Assembly (NCBI GenBank): GCA_963783865.1
Contig: CAWAPD010000001.1
Span: 620,001-684,000, forward strand
Direction: 5' to 3'
DNA length: 64,000 nucleotides
From: CAWAPD01 sp963783865
GTDB lineage: Bacteria; Actinomycetota; Thermoleophilia; UBA2241
In this document: positions 23,671-31,549 of the stretch, in pieces
Layout of the letters: the number at the start of each line of letters is the position of its first letter
Numbering within the stretch: the first letter of the stretch is position 1
The notes under the pieces: model-generated
Databases searched by the model: none
What the model saw: the letters and a program-made list of their open reading frames with translations, nothing else
What the model was told of the DNA's origin: nothing
Made by a program: the position numbers and the translations under genes

Positions 23671-24230
23671 GGTCCGGCGGAGCCGTGAGTCCAAACGTCG
23701 AAGAGAACGTCGTCCACGAGCCGGCGAGCTACCTCGAGGCCCGGTCGCGCGAGTTCCGCTTCATGCGCCCGCGAGGCGACCTCCGCGCGGACCGCAACGG
23801 CGACCCGCTCGACGGCGTCATCAACCTTTTCGACGTCGCGATCGTGCTCGCCGTCGGCTTCCTGCTCGCCGCCCTCGCCGGCCTCGGGCTGTCGGGGCTG
23901 GTCTCGTCGAAGAGCATGACCGTGGTCACGAACCCGGGCCAGCCGGACATGCAGGTGATCACCAAGAACGGGACGACGATCACCAAGTTCAACCTGCAGA
24001 GCGGGCAGGTCAGCGGCACCGGTTCGCTGGTCGGCCAGCTCTACAAGCTCGCCGACGGTACGCTGGTGTACGTGCCCTCCGGCGACACGGGCACCGGCAC
24101 GACGGGCACGCCGGCGCCGTCCGCATCGGTGACACCCGCCGTGACCCCCACGCCGGCCGGCGTGCCCACGCCGACCCCGGCGACGACCGGCGGGACGGCG
24201 CCCCTCGTGCCGAACACGGGCGGACTCTGA
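23667..24230 (+). CDS. DUF2149-like single-span protein, candidate ExbD/TolR analogue
   Basis: 187 residues from the GTG at 23667 (23685 is a possible alternative). The segment GDPLDGVINLFDVAIVLAVGFLLAALAG matches the DUF2149 pattern as I recall it: one membrane helix (about 53-78) carrying an Asp (residue 56) near its cytosolic end. In TolR/ExbD an Asp at this place is the proton carrier. Outside are about 60 structured residues (SMTVVTNPGQPDMQVITKNG) and a Thr/Pro/Ala-rich tail ending TAPLVPNTGGL. That end looks like an LPXTG sorting signal but lacks the following helix and basic tail. Role as the channel's partner is inference from position and the helix Asp. Confidence 0.8.
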   Translation: MRSGGAVSPNVEENVVHEPASYLEARSREFRFMRPRGDLRADRNGDPLDGVINLFDVAIVLAVGFLLAALAGLGLSGLVSSKSMTVVTNPGQPDMQVITKNGTTITKFNLQSGQVSGTGSLVGQLYKLADGTLVYVPSGDTGTGTTGTPAPSASVTPAVTPTPAGVPTPTPATTGGTAPLVPNTGGL

Positions 24231-24278
24231 CCCACGCGTGACGGTCGCGACGTGGGCCGTTCCCAGGCCGGGCGACGG

Positions 24279-25166
24279 CTAGTCCGCGGTGGCTCCCAGC
24301 TTGCGCAGCAGTGCCAGAAGGCGCTCGAGCTCGTCGGCGTCCGAGAAACGCAGCTCGATGCTCCCGCCCTTCTTGCGGCCGTGGATGCGCACCGGCGCCT
24401 CGAACAGGCCGTAGAGTTCGTCGGCCAGGCCGGAGTAGTCGGGCGACGCCGGGCGCGGCGCCGGCGCAGCCGGCGCCGCACGGCGTCGCCGCACCAGCGC
24501 CTCGGTCTGGCGGACGGTCAGCCCCTCGGCCACCACCCGGCGCGCCACGGCCCGGCGTTCGCCGTGGTCGTCGAGCCCGAGCAGCGCGCGGCCGTGACCT
24601 TCGGTCAGGTCGCCGCTCACGATCATGTCCTGGACCTCGTCGGGCAGGTCGAGCAGCCGCAGCGTGTTCGTCACCGCCACCCGGCTGCGGCCCACGAGCC
24701 GGGCGATGCGCTCGTGCGTCAGCTCGAACTCGTCGACCAGGGCCGCGTAGGCCTGGGCCTCCTCGATCGCGTTCAGGTCCTCGCGGGCGACGTTCTCGGC
24801 CAGGGCGATCTCGAGCGAGCCGGCGTCGTCGGTGGCGCGCACCAGGGCCGGGATCGTCTCGACGCCGGCGAGCCGCGCCGCCCGCAGCCGGCGCTCGCCG
24901 GCGATCAGCTCCCAGGGCGCCTTGGAACCTGCCGGCGCCGCGCGAACGACGATCGGCTGGACCACGCCGAGGCTGGCGATCGAGTCGGCCAGCTCCTGCA
25001 GGTCGGCGTCGTCGAACGCCAGGCGCGGCTGGCGGGCGTTGGCGGCCACGTCGCCGACCGGCAGGTCGAGCAGGCGGCCGCCCGGCGCCTTCGGCGCCCC
25101 CGCGGCCGCCGCCTGCTTGCCGATCAGCGCCGACAGGCCGCGTCCCAGTGCCTTCTTCTCAGCCAT
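24279..25166 (-). CDS. parB: Chromosome partitioning protein ParB
   Basis: 295 residues. N-terminal MAEKKALGRGLSALIG, the ParB CTPase box (PWELIAGERRLRAARLAG, with the upstream NARQPR arginine motif), the helix-turn-helix (THERIARLVGRSRVAVTNTLRLLDLPDEV) that reads parS, an Ala/Pro linker and a C-terminal dimer domain (KKGGSIELRFSDADELERLLA). It loads at parS as a CTP clamp and spreads to mark the origin region for ParA. The start is supported by GAAGAGGA. It lies 56 bp downstream of parA. A near-consensus parS is at 42005-42020. Confidence 0.96.
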   Translation of the reverse strand: MAEKKALGRGLSALIGKQAAAAGAPKAPGGRLLDLPVGDVAANARQPRLAFDDADLQELADSIASLGVVQPIVVRAAPAGSKAPWELIAGERRLRAARLAGVETIPALVRATDDAGSLEIALAENVAREDLNAIEEAQAYAALVDEFELTHERIARLVGRSRVAVTNTLRLLDLPDEVQDMIVSGDLTEGHGRALLGLDDHGERRAVARRVVAEGLTVRQTEALVRRRRAAPAAPAPRPASPDYSGLADELYGLFEAPVRIHGRKKGGSIELRFSDADELERLLALLRKLGATAD

Positions 25167-25222
25167 CGTCAGTCCTCTTCAAGGCGCCGCCCGGCGCCCG
25201 TCTCTCGTCGCCTCCGCCGCCA

Positions 25223-25993
25223 TCATGCCACGCCCGACCGCGAGACGATCTCCTTGGCGAGGTCGAAGTACGCGTCGGAGCCGGCGCAGGTCGGATCGTA
25301 GCGCGAGATCGGCAGCCCGTGGCTGGGCGCCTCGCCGAGCCGCACGTTGCGCGGCACCACCGTGTCGAAGACCTGGCGGCCGAGGTGCGCCCGCACCTCG
25401 GCCGCCACCTCCCGGCCCAGCCGCGTGCGCGCATCGAGCATGGTGACGACCACGCCGAGCAGCGTCAGCGACGGGTTGGCCCGCTCGCGGACGAGGTCGA
25501 TCGTGTCGAGCAGCTGGGTGAGCCCCTCGAGCGCGTAGTACTCGGCCTGCACCGGCACGAGCACCTCGCTCGCCGTCGTGAGGCCGTTGACGGTGAGCAC
25601 CCCCAGCGACGGCGGGCAGTCGACGAAGACGAAGTCGTACACGTCGACGTGACCCTGCAGCGCGCGCGACAGCACGAAGTCGCGCTCCTCGACGTCGGCC
25701 AGCTCGACCACGGCGCCGGCCAGGTCGGGGCACGACGGCAGCACCGACAGCCCGTCCACCGGGGTCGGGACGATGGCGTTGGCCGCTGCGCACTCGCCGG
25801 CCAGGACGCCGTACACCGAACGGACGGGGATGGGCGCCTCGACACCGAGGCCGCTGGTCGCGTTGCACTGGGGGTCGAGGTCGACGAGCAGCACGCGGAT
25901 GCCGGCCTCGGCCAGACAGGCGGCGGTGTTGACGGCGGTGGTCGTCTTGCCGACCCCGCCCTTCTGGTTGGCGACGGCGATGACGCGCGTCAC
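25223..25993 (-). CDS. parA: Chromosome partitioning ATPase ParA/Soj
   Basis: 256 residues with the deviant Walker A KGGVGKTTT at about 10-18 (first Lys is the signature Lys), Walker A' LLVDLDPQCNATSGLG and Walker B FVFVDCPPSLG. ParA dimers bind DNA non-specifically and pull ParB-parS complexes. The length is that of chromosomal Soj proteins rather than plasmid ParA with an HTH. GTG start at 25993; no clear Shine-Dalgarno. Order rsmG-parA-parB is the classic origin-proximal arrangement, although the usual yidC-rnpA-rpmH upstream genes are absent. Confidence 0.96.
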   Translation of the reverse strand: MTRVIAVANQKGGVGKTTTAVNTAACLAEAGIRVLLVDLDPQCNATSGLGVEAPIPVRSVYGVLAGECAAANAIVPTPVDGLSVLPSCPDLAGAVVELADVEERDFVLSRALQGHVDVYDFVFVDCPPSLGVLTVNGLTTASEVLVPVQAEYYALEGLTQLLDTIDLVRERANPSLTLLGVVVTMLDARTRLGREVAAEVRAHLGRQVFDTVVPRNVRLGEAPSHGLPISRYDPTCAGSDAYFDLAKEIVSRSGVA

Positions 25994-26062
25994 GGGGCGG
26001 GTGTGGCGCAGGGGATCATCTCGCGGCCATCGTACCCGACGCCCCCGGGGCCAACAAGGCGG

Positions 26063-26828
26063 CTACCCAGCGCCGCCCAGGGGCCGCTTCGCGGCCAGGC
26101 CGGGGCGGCGCGGCAGGCCCGGTGGCGTCGGTCCGGTCTTTTCGTAGACGACGCAGACCGAGTGGTCCAGGGGCGAGCGCGCGAGCGGCACCGGCGGGCG
26201 CGGGGTGAGGCCGCAGGCCGCGGCGGCGGTCTCACCCCGCACCCGCTCCCCCGCCAGCCCCTCCTCGCCCTTGCTCGCGGCCAGCACGCCGCCCGGCGCC
26301 AGCAGCGGCGACGCCAGCTCGACGACCGTCGCCAGCGGTCCCACCGCCTTGGCGAGGACCACACCGTAGGCCTCGCGGTCGGGCGCGGAGGCGGCCGCCA
26401 GGGCCTCGCTGCGCCCGCCCGCCACGCGGGCGCGCCCGGCGAGGCCCGCCGCCGCGACCGCCTCCTCGAGGAACACGCACTTGCGGGCGACCGACTCGAT
26501 CAGCGTCACGCCCACCCCGGGCAGGGCCACCGCCAGGGGGATGCCGGGCACGCCGCCGCCGCTGCCCAGGTCCGCCCAGCGCGCGCCCGGCGTCGACCTC
26601 GCTCGCAGGTCGGGAACGTCCAGCAGCGCCAGGGAGTCGCCGATGAGGGCGGCGATCGCCGGCGGCGATCGCCGCCCTCCCGTCACGTTGGCGCGGTCGT
26701 ACCCGTCCAGCAGCCGCGCGTACGCTCGCAGGCAGAGCGAGCTGATCGGGGGTCAGCGCGAAGCGTGCGAGGACGTCATCGAGAGGGTCTTCGGGCCGGT
26801 CCGGCGGCGCAGGGGTCACCCCCGACAC
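26063..26828 (-). pseudogene. rsmG: 16S rRNA m7G methyltransferase RsmG (GidB), frameshifted as given
   Basis: RsmG methylates G527 of 16S rRNA. The SAM-binding part is clear (WADLGSGGGVPGIPLAVALP, TLIESVARKCVFLEE, KAVGPLATVVELASPLLAPGG), but its frame opens only at GTG 26686, leaving out the N-terminal helices. Those are encoded just upstream in another frame: GTG 26828 gives PLDDVLARFALTPDQLAL, then, after removing one C of the CC at 26731-26732, LRAYARLLDGYDRANV joins directly to TGGRRSPPAIAALIGDS. So one extra base splits the gene; it may be a real mutation or a sequencing error. The usual RH(L/I)LDS motif reads ALIGDS, within a 16-bp palindrome. Confidence 0.85.
26645..26679. repeat. 16-bp inverted repeat inside rsmG
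   Basis: Arms 26645-26660 and 26664-26679 are exact complements with a GGC loop. They cover the codons for the normally conserved R-H-x-x-D-S region of RsmG. Confidence 0.9.
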
Positions 26829-26834
26829 CGGGGC

Positions 26835-27257
26835 TCAGGCGTCGCAGCGCTTGGTCAGGACGAGGATCGTGCCGCCGGCGTCGGGGTGCTGCAGGTCGAA
26901 CTCGTCGACCACCGCCCGGATGATGCTGATGCCCATGCCGCCCTCGCCGAGCTTGATGCCGGCGGCGCTGCAGTCGAGGCAGTCGACGTCGTCTTCGTGG
27001 AACCCGGCGCCGCGGTCGGTCACGGTGAGGACCAGGCCCTGGTCGGTGATCGCAAAGTCCAGACCCACCGCGCCCGGACCGCCGTTGTAGGCGTGGCGGA
27101 TGGAGTTGGAGCACGCCTCGGTCAGCGCCAGCTTCATGTCTGCGACGGCGTCGGCCGAGAAGCGGTTCTCACGCAGGAGCCCGGCGATGGCGAGGCGGCC
27201 GAGCGCGACGTACTCGGCTTTGGCTGGGATCTCGAGTGTGACGACCTGGTCCACCAT
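26835..27257 (-). CDS. RsbW-type anti-sigma factor / serine kinase (GHKL fold)
   Basis: 140 residues with a HATPase_c_2 domain: N-box LALTEACSNSIRHAY (Glu and Asn for Mg-ATP), G1 box VTDRGAGF and G2 box GEGGMGISII. Such proteins sequester a SigB/SigF-like sigma factor or phosphorylate an STAS-domain antagonist, releasing the sigma under stress. No STAS antagonist or sigma gene is adjacent. ATG at 27257 has GGAAGG six bases upstream. rsmG starts 6 bp after the stop, so the two may be co-transcribed. GGGTAT upstream resembles a general-stress promoter -10. Confidence 0.9.
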   Translation of the reverse strand: MVDQVVTLEIPAKAEYVALGRLAIAGLLRENRFSADAVADMKLALTEACSNSIRHAYNGGPGAVGLDFAITDQGLVLTVTDRGAGFHEDDVDCLDCSAAGIKLGEGGMGISIIRAVVDEFDLQHPDAGGTILVLTKRCDA

Positions 27258-27323
27258 GACTGCCTTCCGCGATGCTATCGGAGTAGCGGGCTTGGACGAA
27301 AGCGTTTACTGCTTCTTAACACG

Positions 27324-27329
27324 ATACCC
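27324..27329 (-). promoter_or_regulatory. Possible SigB/SigF-type -10 (GGGTAT) before the anti-sigma gene
   Basis: The minus strand reads GGGTAT 67 nt before the ATG. The matching GTTT-type -35 is poor (CTTGAA), so only half of the promoter is supported. Confidence 0.3.
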
Positions 27330-27342
27330 GTCGGCCTGGGGT

Positions 27343-28404
27343 TCAAGTCTCGCCCTCTTGCGAGGCGATCCGCTCTCGCACGTTCAGGTCCCAGCCGCAC
27401 ATCTCGCAGCGCCCGTCACGGATGGCGAGGTCCTGGACCGCGTAGCCGGTGCGCCGCGCCACCAGCCGGCGGCAGTTCGGGCAGACCGTGTTCTCGCCGG
27501 CATGCCCGGGCACGTTGCCGACGTACACGAACTCGAGCCCGGCGTCGTGGCCCAGCGCCATCGCGTGCTCCAGCGTCTTCACCGGCGTGGCCGGCAGGTG
27601 GGAGAGCTCGAGGTAGGGCATGAAGCGGGTCAGATGCCACGGCGTCTTGGGCCCGAGCCGCTCGACGATCCAGCCGGCGATGGCCCCCAGCTGCTCGTCG
27701 TCGTCGTTCAGGGTGGGGATGACGTTGGTCACGATCTCCACGTGACAACCGTGGACGTGCAGCGCGCGCTCGGCCGCGGCCAGCACCGGCGCGAGGTCGG
27801 GCACGTGGCAGAGGCGCCGGTAGAGCTCGTCGCTGAAGCCCTTCACGTCGACCCGGTAGGCGTCGACGTGCGGCGCCAGCAGGTCGAGCGCCTCCTCGGT
27901 GATGTAGCCGTTGGTGACCATCACCGTATAGAGGCCGTTCTCGCGGGCCACCCGGGCCCCGTCGAGGACGTACTCGAACCAGATGGTCGGCTCGTTGTAG
28001 GTCCAGGCCACGCCGGCGCAGCCGTTGTGGTCGGCCAGCACGGGAAGCTTCGCGACCGGCAGTTCGCGCAGCTCGCGGATGGCGCCGGCGCCGGCCTCGG
28101 CGTGGGCGATCTGCCAGTTCTGGCAGTGGCCGCAGGTGAAGTTGCAGCCCAGCGTGCCCAGCGACAGGACGAGGCTGCCGGGGAAGAAGTGGAACAGGGG
28201 CTTCTTCTCGATCGGGTCGGCGGCCACGCTGCAGACGCGGTCGTAGACCATGCTGTAGAGGGTGCCGTCACGGTTCTCACGGGCGCGGCAGGTGCCGCGT
28301 CTGCCCGGGCGGATCACGCACAGGCGCGGGCAGACGCGGCACTGCACCACGCCGTCGTCGCGCCTGTCGTAGAGCATCGCCTCGTGGGTGCCGGGGTCGG
28401 CCAC
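27343..28404 (-). CDS. AmmeMemoRadiSam-type radical SAM enzyme (PflA-like)
   Basis: 353 residues from the GTG at 28404, chosen because GGAGGAG lies just upstream; an ATG at 28440 has no ribosome site. The 4Fe-4S/SAM motif is CNFTCGHC (Cys 87, 91, 94). Further Cys pairs are in the N-terminus (CRVCPRLC, GRRGTC) and C-terminus (CPNCRRL, CEMCGWDL), as in this subfamily. The family is a relative of pyruvate formate-lyase activating enzyme that usually travels with AMMECR1 and Memo proteins; neither gene is here. The enzyme's substrate is not established. Needs a reducing, low-oxygen cell. Confidence 0.9.
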   Translation of the reverse strand: MADPGTHEAMLYDRRDDGVVQCRVCPRLCVIRPGRRGTCRARENRDGTLYSMVYDRVCSVAADPIEKKPLFHFFPGSLVLSLGTLGCNFTCGHCQNWQIAHAEAGAGAIRELRELPVAKLPVLADHNGCAGVAWTYNEPTIWFEYVLDGARVARENGLYTVMVTNGYITEEALDLLAPHVDAYRVDVKGFSDELYRRLCHVPDLAPVLAAAERALHVHGCHVEIVTNVIPTLNDDDEQLGAIAGWIVERLGPKTPWHLTRFMPYLELSHLPATPVKTLEHAMALGHDAGLEFVYVGNVPGHAGENTVCPNCRRLVARRTGYAVQDLAIRDGRCEMCGWDLNVRERIASQEGET

Positions 28405-28443
28405 GTCTCCTCCGGGGTCGGTGGGGTCACCAGCAATCATACG

Positions 28444-28489
28444 GGGGTGGCGGGGGCGGCGCCCGTTGGGGCGCCGCCCCCGCCACCCC
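28444..28489 (-). terminator. 21-bp hairpin after the IMPase-like gene
   Basis: Arms 28444-28464 and 28469-28489 are perfect complements with a GTTG loop, beginning directly after the stop codon of the phosphatase gene. No T-run follows. Confidence 0.6.
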
Positions 28490-29434
28490 TCACCTGCTCG
28501 CGAGCCCCGCGATCCCCCGCTGGACGACGTCGACCAGCCGCGACTGCAGCTCGTCGTTGCTCGAGGCGATGCAGGCCATCTGGAAGCTCGCGTCGCTGCC
28601 CAGCAACGGCCGCTCGGCCAGCGAGGCGCCGTCGGCGTCGGTGATCGGCAGGTCGGCCTCGCAGCAAAGGACGTAGGCGGCCGCCAGATCGTAGGGCGAG
28701 TTGTTGAGCACGGCGCCCATCCCGACGCGGCGGAAGTCGGCTTCGGTCGCCGGGTGCGCGGCGATGATCGCCGGTCCGATGTCGACGTAGGCGTCGAGCT
28801 GCCCGGTCAGCACGCGGGTGATCGAGAACGTCGCCGAGCCGATGTCGAACACGGCGCCCTTCACGCTCGAGCGGTCGATCAGCTCCTCGAGGACGCTCGC
28901 CAGCAGGACGGCCGGCCGGCCGCGGAACCCGAGCGTCCAGAACAGGGCCTCGACGTCGACGGTCGGCGAGGGGAGGAACGGGATGGGCTCGCCGGCGGCC
29001 CGGCGCATCTCGAACCCGGCGCCCTTCTCGGCCAGGAACACATCGCCCGACTTGATCTCCTGGATCACGCCGGCGACGATCCCGCCCATGGTGGGGCCGC
29101 CGGCGGCCGGCGGAACGGCGGCGATGCTGACGCAACCGGCCTCCAAGCCGGCCGCCGCCGGCCGCGTGCCGTCGATCGGGTCGACGATCAGCACGATCTC
29201 GGGTTCGGCCGCGCCCTGCAGCCCTCGGTCCTCCGAGTAGTAGGCCCACCCGGGCAGGCGCTCGGCCATGTAGGTCTCGAGGAACGCCTCGGCCTTCTCG
29301 TCGATGTCGAAGGTCACGTCGCCGCCCTCGGCCACGCCGGCGTGGCCACGCGCGGCGTGCAGCCCGAGGAACGGGCGCACCACCTCTCGCAGCGCGGCGC
29401 ACAGGTCGAGCAGTTCCTGGCCGATGTCCGTCAT
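28490..29434 (-). CDS. Inositol monophosphatase-family phosphatase
   Basis: 314 residues. The metal motifs of the IMPase/FBPase/CysQ superfamily are present: an upstream EDRG (YYSEDRGLQG), then IVDPIDGTRPA, with the late segment DIGPAIIAAHPATEAD replacing the usual WDxAAG. That divergence makes a classical inositol or CysQ substrate uncertain; archaeal-type FBPase/IMPase is possible. ATG at 29434 preceded by GGGGAGA. It overlaps by 4 bp (ATGA) with the membrane-protein gene upstream, forming a two-gene operon. Confidence 0.85.
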   Translation of the reverse strand: MTDIGQELLDLCAALREVVRPFLGLHAARGHAGVAEGGDVTFDIDEKAEAFLETYMAERLPGWAYYSEDRGLQGAAEPEIVLIVDPIDGTRPAAAGLEAGCVSIAAVPPAAGGPTMGGIVAGVIQEIKSGDVFLAEKGAGFEMRRAAGEPIPFLPSPTVDVEALFWTLGFRGRPAVLLASVLEELIDRSSVKGAVFDIGSATFSITRVLTGQLDAYVDIGPAIIAAHPATEADFRRVGMGAVLNNSPYDLAAAYVLCCEADLPITDADGASLAERPLLGSDASFQMACIASSNDELQSRLVDVVQRGIAGLASR

Positions 29435-29994
29435 GGCACAAGTCTCCCCTTGTCGGCGGTGGCGTACGGCGTCGATCGCGGCGGCGGCGTGCGGCCGCTG
29501 GCCTCGGCGATCGCCCGTTCCAGTTCGAGCGGCCGCAGCGAGCCGACCAGCAGCGAGCGTCCATCGGAGGCCTCGACCAGCACGCCCAGGTCGCCGGACG
29601 CGTTGTAGGCCATCCGGTCGCCCCAGCCGCGGATGCCCCAGCCGCCGTAGTCTCGCAGCGGGCGATAGCTGACGGCGGCGTACCGGACGAGCTGGGGCCA
29701 ACGCACCTCGCGCCCGTGAGGCTGAAGCGGCGCCAGACGCACGCGGACGCCAGTCGCCGTCACCTCCGTGACCTGGCGCATCGTCGCCAGCATGAGCGGC
29801 ACGAGCGTCGCCACCGCCAGGATCAGGGCGGTCTCCCAGACCGGGGGCTTGCCGGCCTCGCCGCCGGCGAACGCGAAGACCGCCGCCACCCAGGCGCCCA
29901 CGCAGGCGATCAGGATCAGGGGCGCCAGCACGCGGTGGCGGGAGAAGTGCTGGACCTCGCTGAAGCGGACCTGCTCGGGGCCGACGGCTGCCAT
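29431..29994 (-). CDS. Membrane protein with PH-like domain, function unknown
   Basis: 187 residues (190 if the ATG at 30003 is used). Two adjacent membrane helices (about 26-45 and 55-75: APLILIACVGAWVAAVFAF and ALILAVATLVPLMLATM) are followed by a small beta-rich region (VTATGVRVRLAPLQPHGREV, then YNASGDLGVLVEASDGRSLLV) like the bacterial PH domain of DUF304-type membrane proteins. No catalytic motif. It is the first gene of the pair with the IMPase-like gene and is divergent from the radical SAM gene at 30168. Confidence 0.75.
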   Translation of the reverse strand: MAAVGPEQVRFSEVQHFSRHRVLAPLILIACVGAWVAAVFAFAGGEAGKPPVWETALILAVATLVPLMLATMRQVTEVTATGVRVRLAPLQPHGREVRWPQLVRYAAVSYRPLRDYGGWGIRGWGDRMAYNASGDLGVLVEASDGRSLLVGSLRPLELERAIAEASGRTPPPRSTPYATADKGRLVP

Positions 29995-30077
29995 CGGGCG
30001 CATTCTACAGTCTCCGCGGGGGCCGGCTGCCGCCGGCCGGGCGGGCGCCGTCCGAGGCGCGGCGCCGCGACGGCGGC

Positions 30078-30083
30078 TATAAT
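30078..30083 (+). promoter_or_regulatory. -10 element (TATAAT) upstream of the radical SAM/two-component genes
   Basis: A perfect TATAAT in a GC-rich region, 85 nt before the ATG at 30168. No good -35 hexamer was found at 16-18 bp. Confidence 0.45.
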
Positions 30084-30167
30084 CCGGGAGCGGCGACGGG
30101 CGCCGCGCCATCTCGCCGGCGCCCGCCCGGCCGCCGACCGCGACCTGAACCGGCGAGGCGCGCACCC

Positions 30168-30791
30168 ATGCCCGACACGATCGTCTACCGCGGCAAAGGC
30201 AACATCTACCTCAACATCACCAACCGCTGCTCGTGCGATTGCGACTTCTGCTTTCGCACCTTCACGAGCGAGGTGTTCGGCAGTGACCTCACCCTGAGCG
30301 CCGAGCCTGCCGTCGAGGACTTGACGCGAGAGATCGAGCTGGCGTTCCTCGACGGCCCGGCCGCCGAGGTCGCCTTCGTCGGCATGGGCGAGCCGACCAT
30401 GCGGCTCGACGTGGTGCTGGCCGTGACCGAGTGGCTCTCGGCGCGACGCATCGCGTCGCGCCTCGTGACCAACGGTCACGGCCAGCTCCTGAACCCCGAC
30501 GTCGACGTCGTGCCTGAGCTCGTGCGGGTCGGCCTCGAGGCTGCCACGGTCAGCCTGAACGCGGCCGACCCGCAGACCTACGACCTCATCTGCCGGCCCA
30601 TCTTCAGCAAGGCCTACCGCGCGGTGATAGGTTTCGCCCGCGACTGCGTCGAACACGGTATCCACACGACGTTCACGGCCGTCGAGCTGCCCGAGGCCGA
30701 TCTCGACGGCTGCCGGGCCATCGCCGCGGCCGTCGGCGCGGAGTTCCGGCTCCGTCCGTACGTCCCCGACCCAGGGAGGGAGGAGGCATGA
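30168..30791 (+). CDS. TatD-linked-type radical SAM protein
   Basis: 207 residues, a short radical SAM protein with CSCDCDFC (Cys 21, 25, 28). The opening (YRGKGNIYLNITNRCSCDCDFC) and VAFVGMGEPTMRLDVVLAV match the subfamily that is often encoded beside or fused to TatD nucleases. Length is near that of the family (about 200). Its reaction is unknown. No tatD is in the window. The response-regulator gene starts within its stop (ATGA), an unusual pairing that suggests co-expression with the two-component system. Confidence 0.85.
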   Translation: MPDTIVYRGKGNIYLNITNRCSCDCDFCFRTFTSEVFGSDLTLSAEPAVEDLTREIELAFLDGPAAEVAFVGMGEPTMRLDVVLAVTEWLSARRIASRLVTNGHGQLLNPDVDVVPELVRVGLEAATVSLNAADPQTYDLICRPIFSKAYRAVIGFARDCVEHGIHTTFTAVELPEADLDGCRAIAAAVGAEFRLRPYVPDPGREEA

Positions 30792-31495
30792 CCACAACCG
30801 GCGCCCGGATCCTTCTGGTCGACGACGAGGAGGCGATCCAGAAGCTGCTGCGCTTCCCGCTGGAGAAGGAGGGCTACCACGTGGTCCAGGCCCGAGACGG
30901 CCAGGACGCCCTCGACGTCTTCGCCCGCGAGCCGTTCGACCTCGTGATCCTCGACCTCATGCTGCCCAAGGTCGACGGCATGGAGGTCTGTCGCCGGCTG
31001 CGCGCCAACAGCACCGTGCCGATCATCATGCTCACCGCCAAGGGCGACGAGTTCGACAAGGTCCTGGGGCTCGAGATCGGGGCCGACGACTACATCACCA
31101 AGGACCGTTTCAGCCTGCGCGAGTTCCGCAGCCGGGTGCGCGCCCAGCTACGTCGCGCGGACATGGCGCGCCAGAGCGACGGCCAGCGTCAGGAGGTCGT
31201 CCGGGTCGCCGACCTCGAGGTCGACGTGCTCAAGCGCAACGTCACCGTGCGCGAGGAGCGGGCCGACCTCACCTATATCGAGTTCGAGCTGCTCAAGACG
31301 CTGATCTCGCACCCCGGCCGGGTCTACTCGCGGCAGATCCTGCTGCAGCTCGTCTGGGGCGACTCCGAGTTCCGCGACGCGCGCACGGTCGACGTGCACA
31401 TCCGTCACGTGCGCGAGAAGATCGAGGCCGACCCCAAGAACCCGGAGTTCATCTTCACGGTGCGCAACATCGGGTACAAGTTCCGCGAGTTCTAG
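30788..31495 (+). CDS. OmpR/PhoB-family response regulator
   Basis: 235 residues. Receiver domain with acidic pair DDEE (about 12-15), phosphoacceptor Asp 56 (VILDLMLPK), Thr in MLTAKG and Lys in DDYITK. After this Lys the usual PF is replaced by DRF (ITKDRFSLREF), a one-residue insertion in the loop that normally carries the cis-Pro. The winged-helix domain (about 140-235) has YIEFELLKTLISHPGRVYSR and RTVDVHIRHVREKIE, standard for DNA binding. It is coupled to the upstream radical SAM gene and 54 bp before its histidine kinase. TTAAC repeats before htrA are candidate targets. Confidence 0.93.
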   Translation: MTTTGARILLVDDEEAIQKLLRFPLEKEGYHVVQARDGQDALDVFAREPFDLVILDLMLPKVDGMEVCRRLRANSTVPIIMLTAKGDEFDKVLGLEIGADDYITKDRFSLREFRSRVRAQLRRADMARQSDGQRQEVVRVADLEVDVLKRNVTVREERADLTYIEFELLKTLISHPGRVYSRQILLQLVWGDSEFRDARTVDVHIRHVREKIEADPKNPEFIFTVRNIGYKFREF

Positions 31496-31549
31496 GCTTC
31501 GCGGCGACGTAATCCGGACGCAACAAACGACCGCGATACTAGGATCACC

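Noticed and set aside
24200..24230. LVPNTGG at the end of the DUF2149-like protein as a sortase signal
   Set aside because: A sorting signal needs a following hydrophobic helix and basic tail; the protein ends four residues later.
26835..27257. Anti-sigma-like protein as a histidine kinase fragment
   Set aside because: It is the right length for a complete RsbW-type protein, has its own start and ribosome site, and lacks any HisKA segment.
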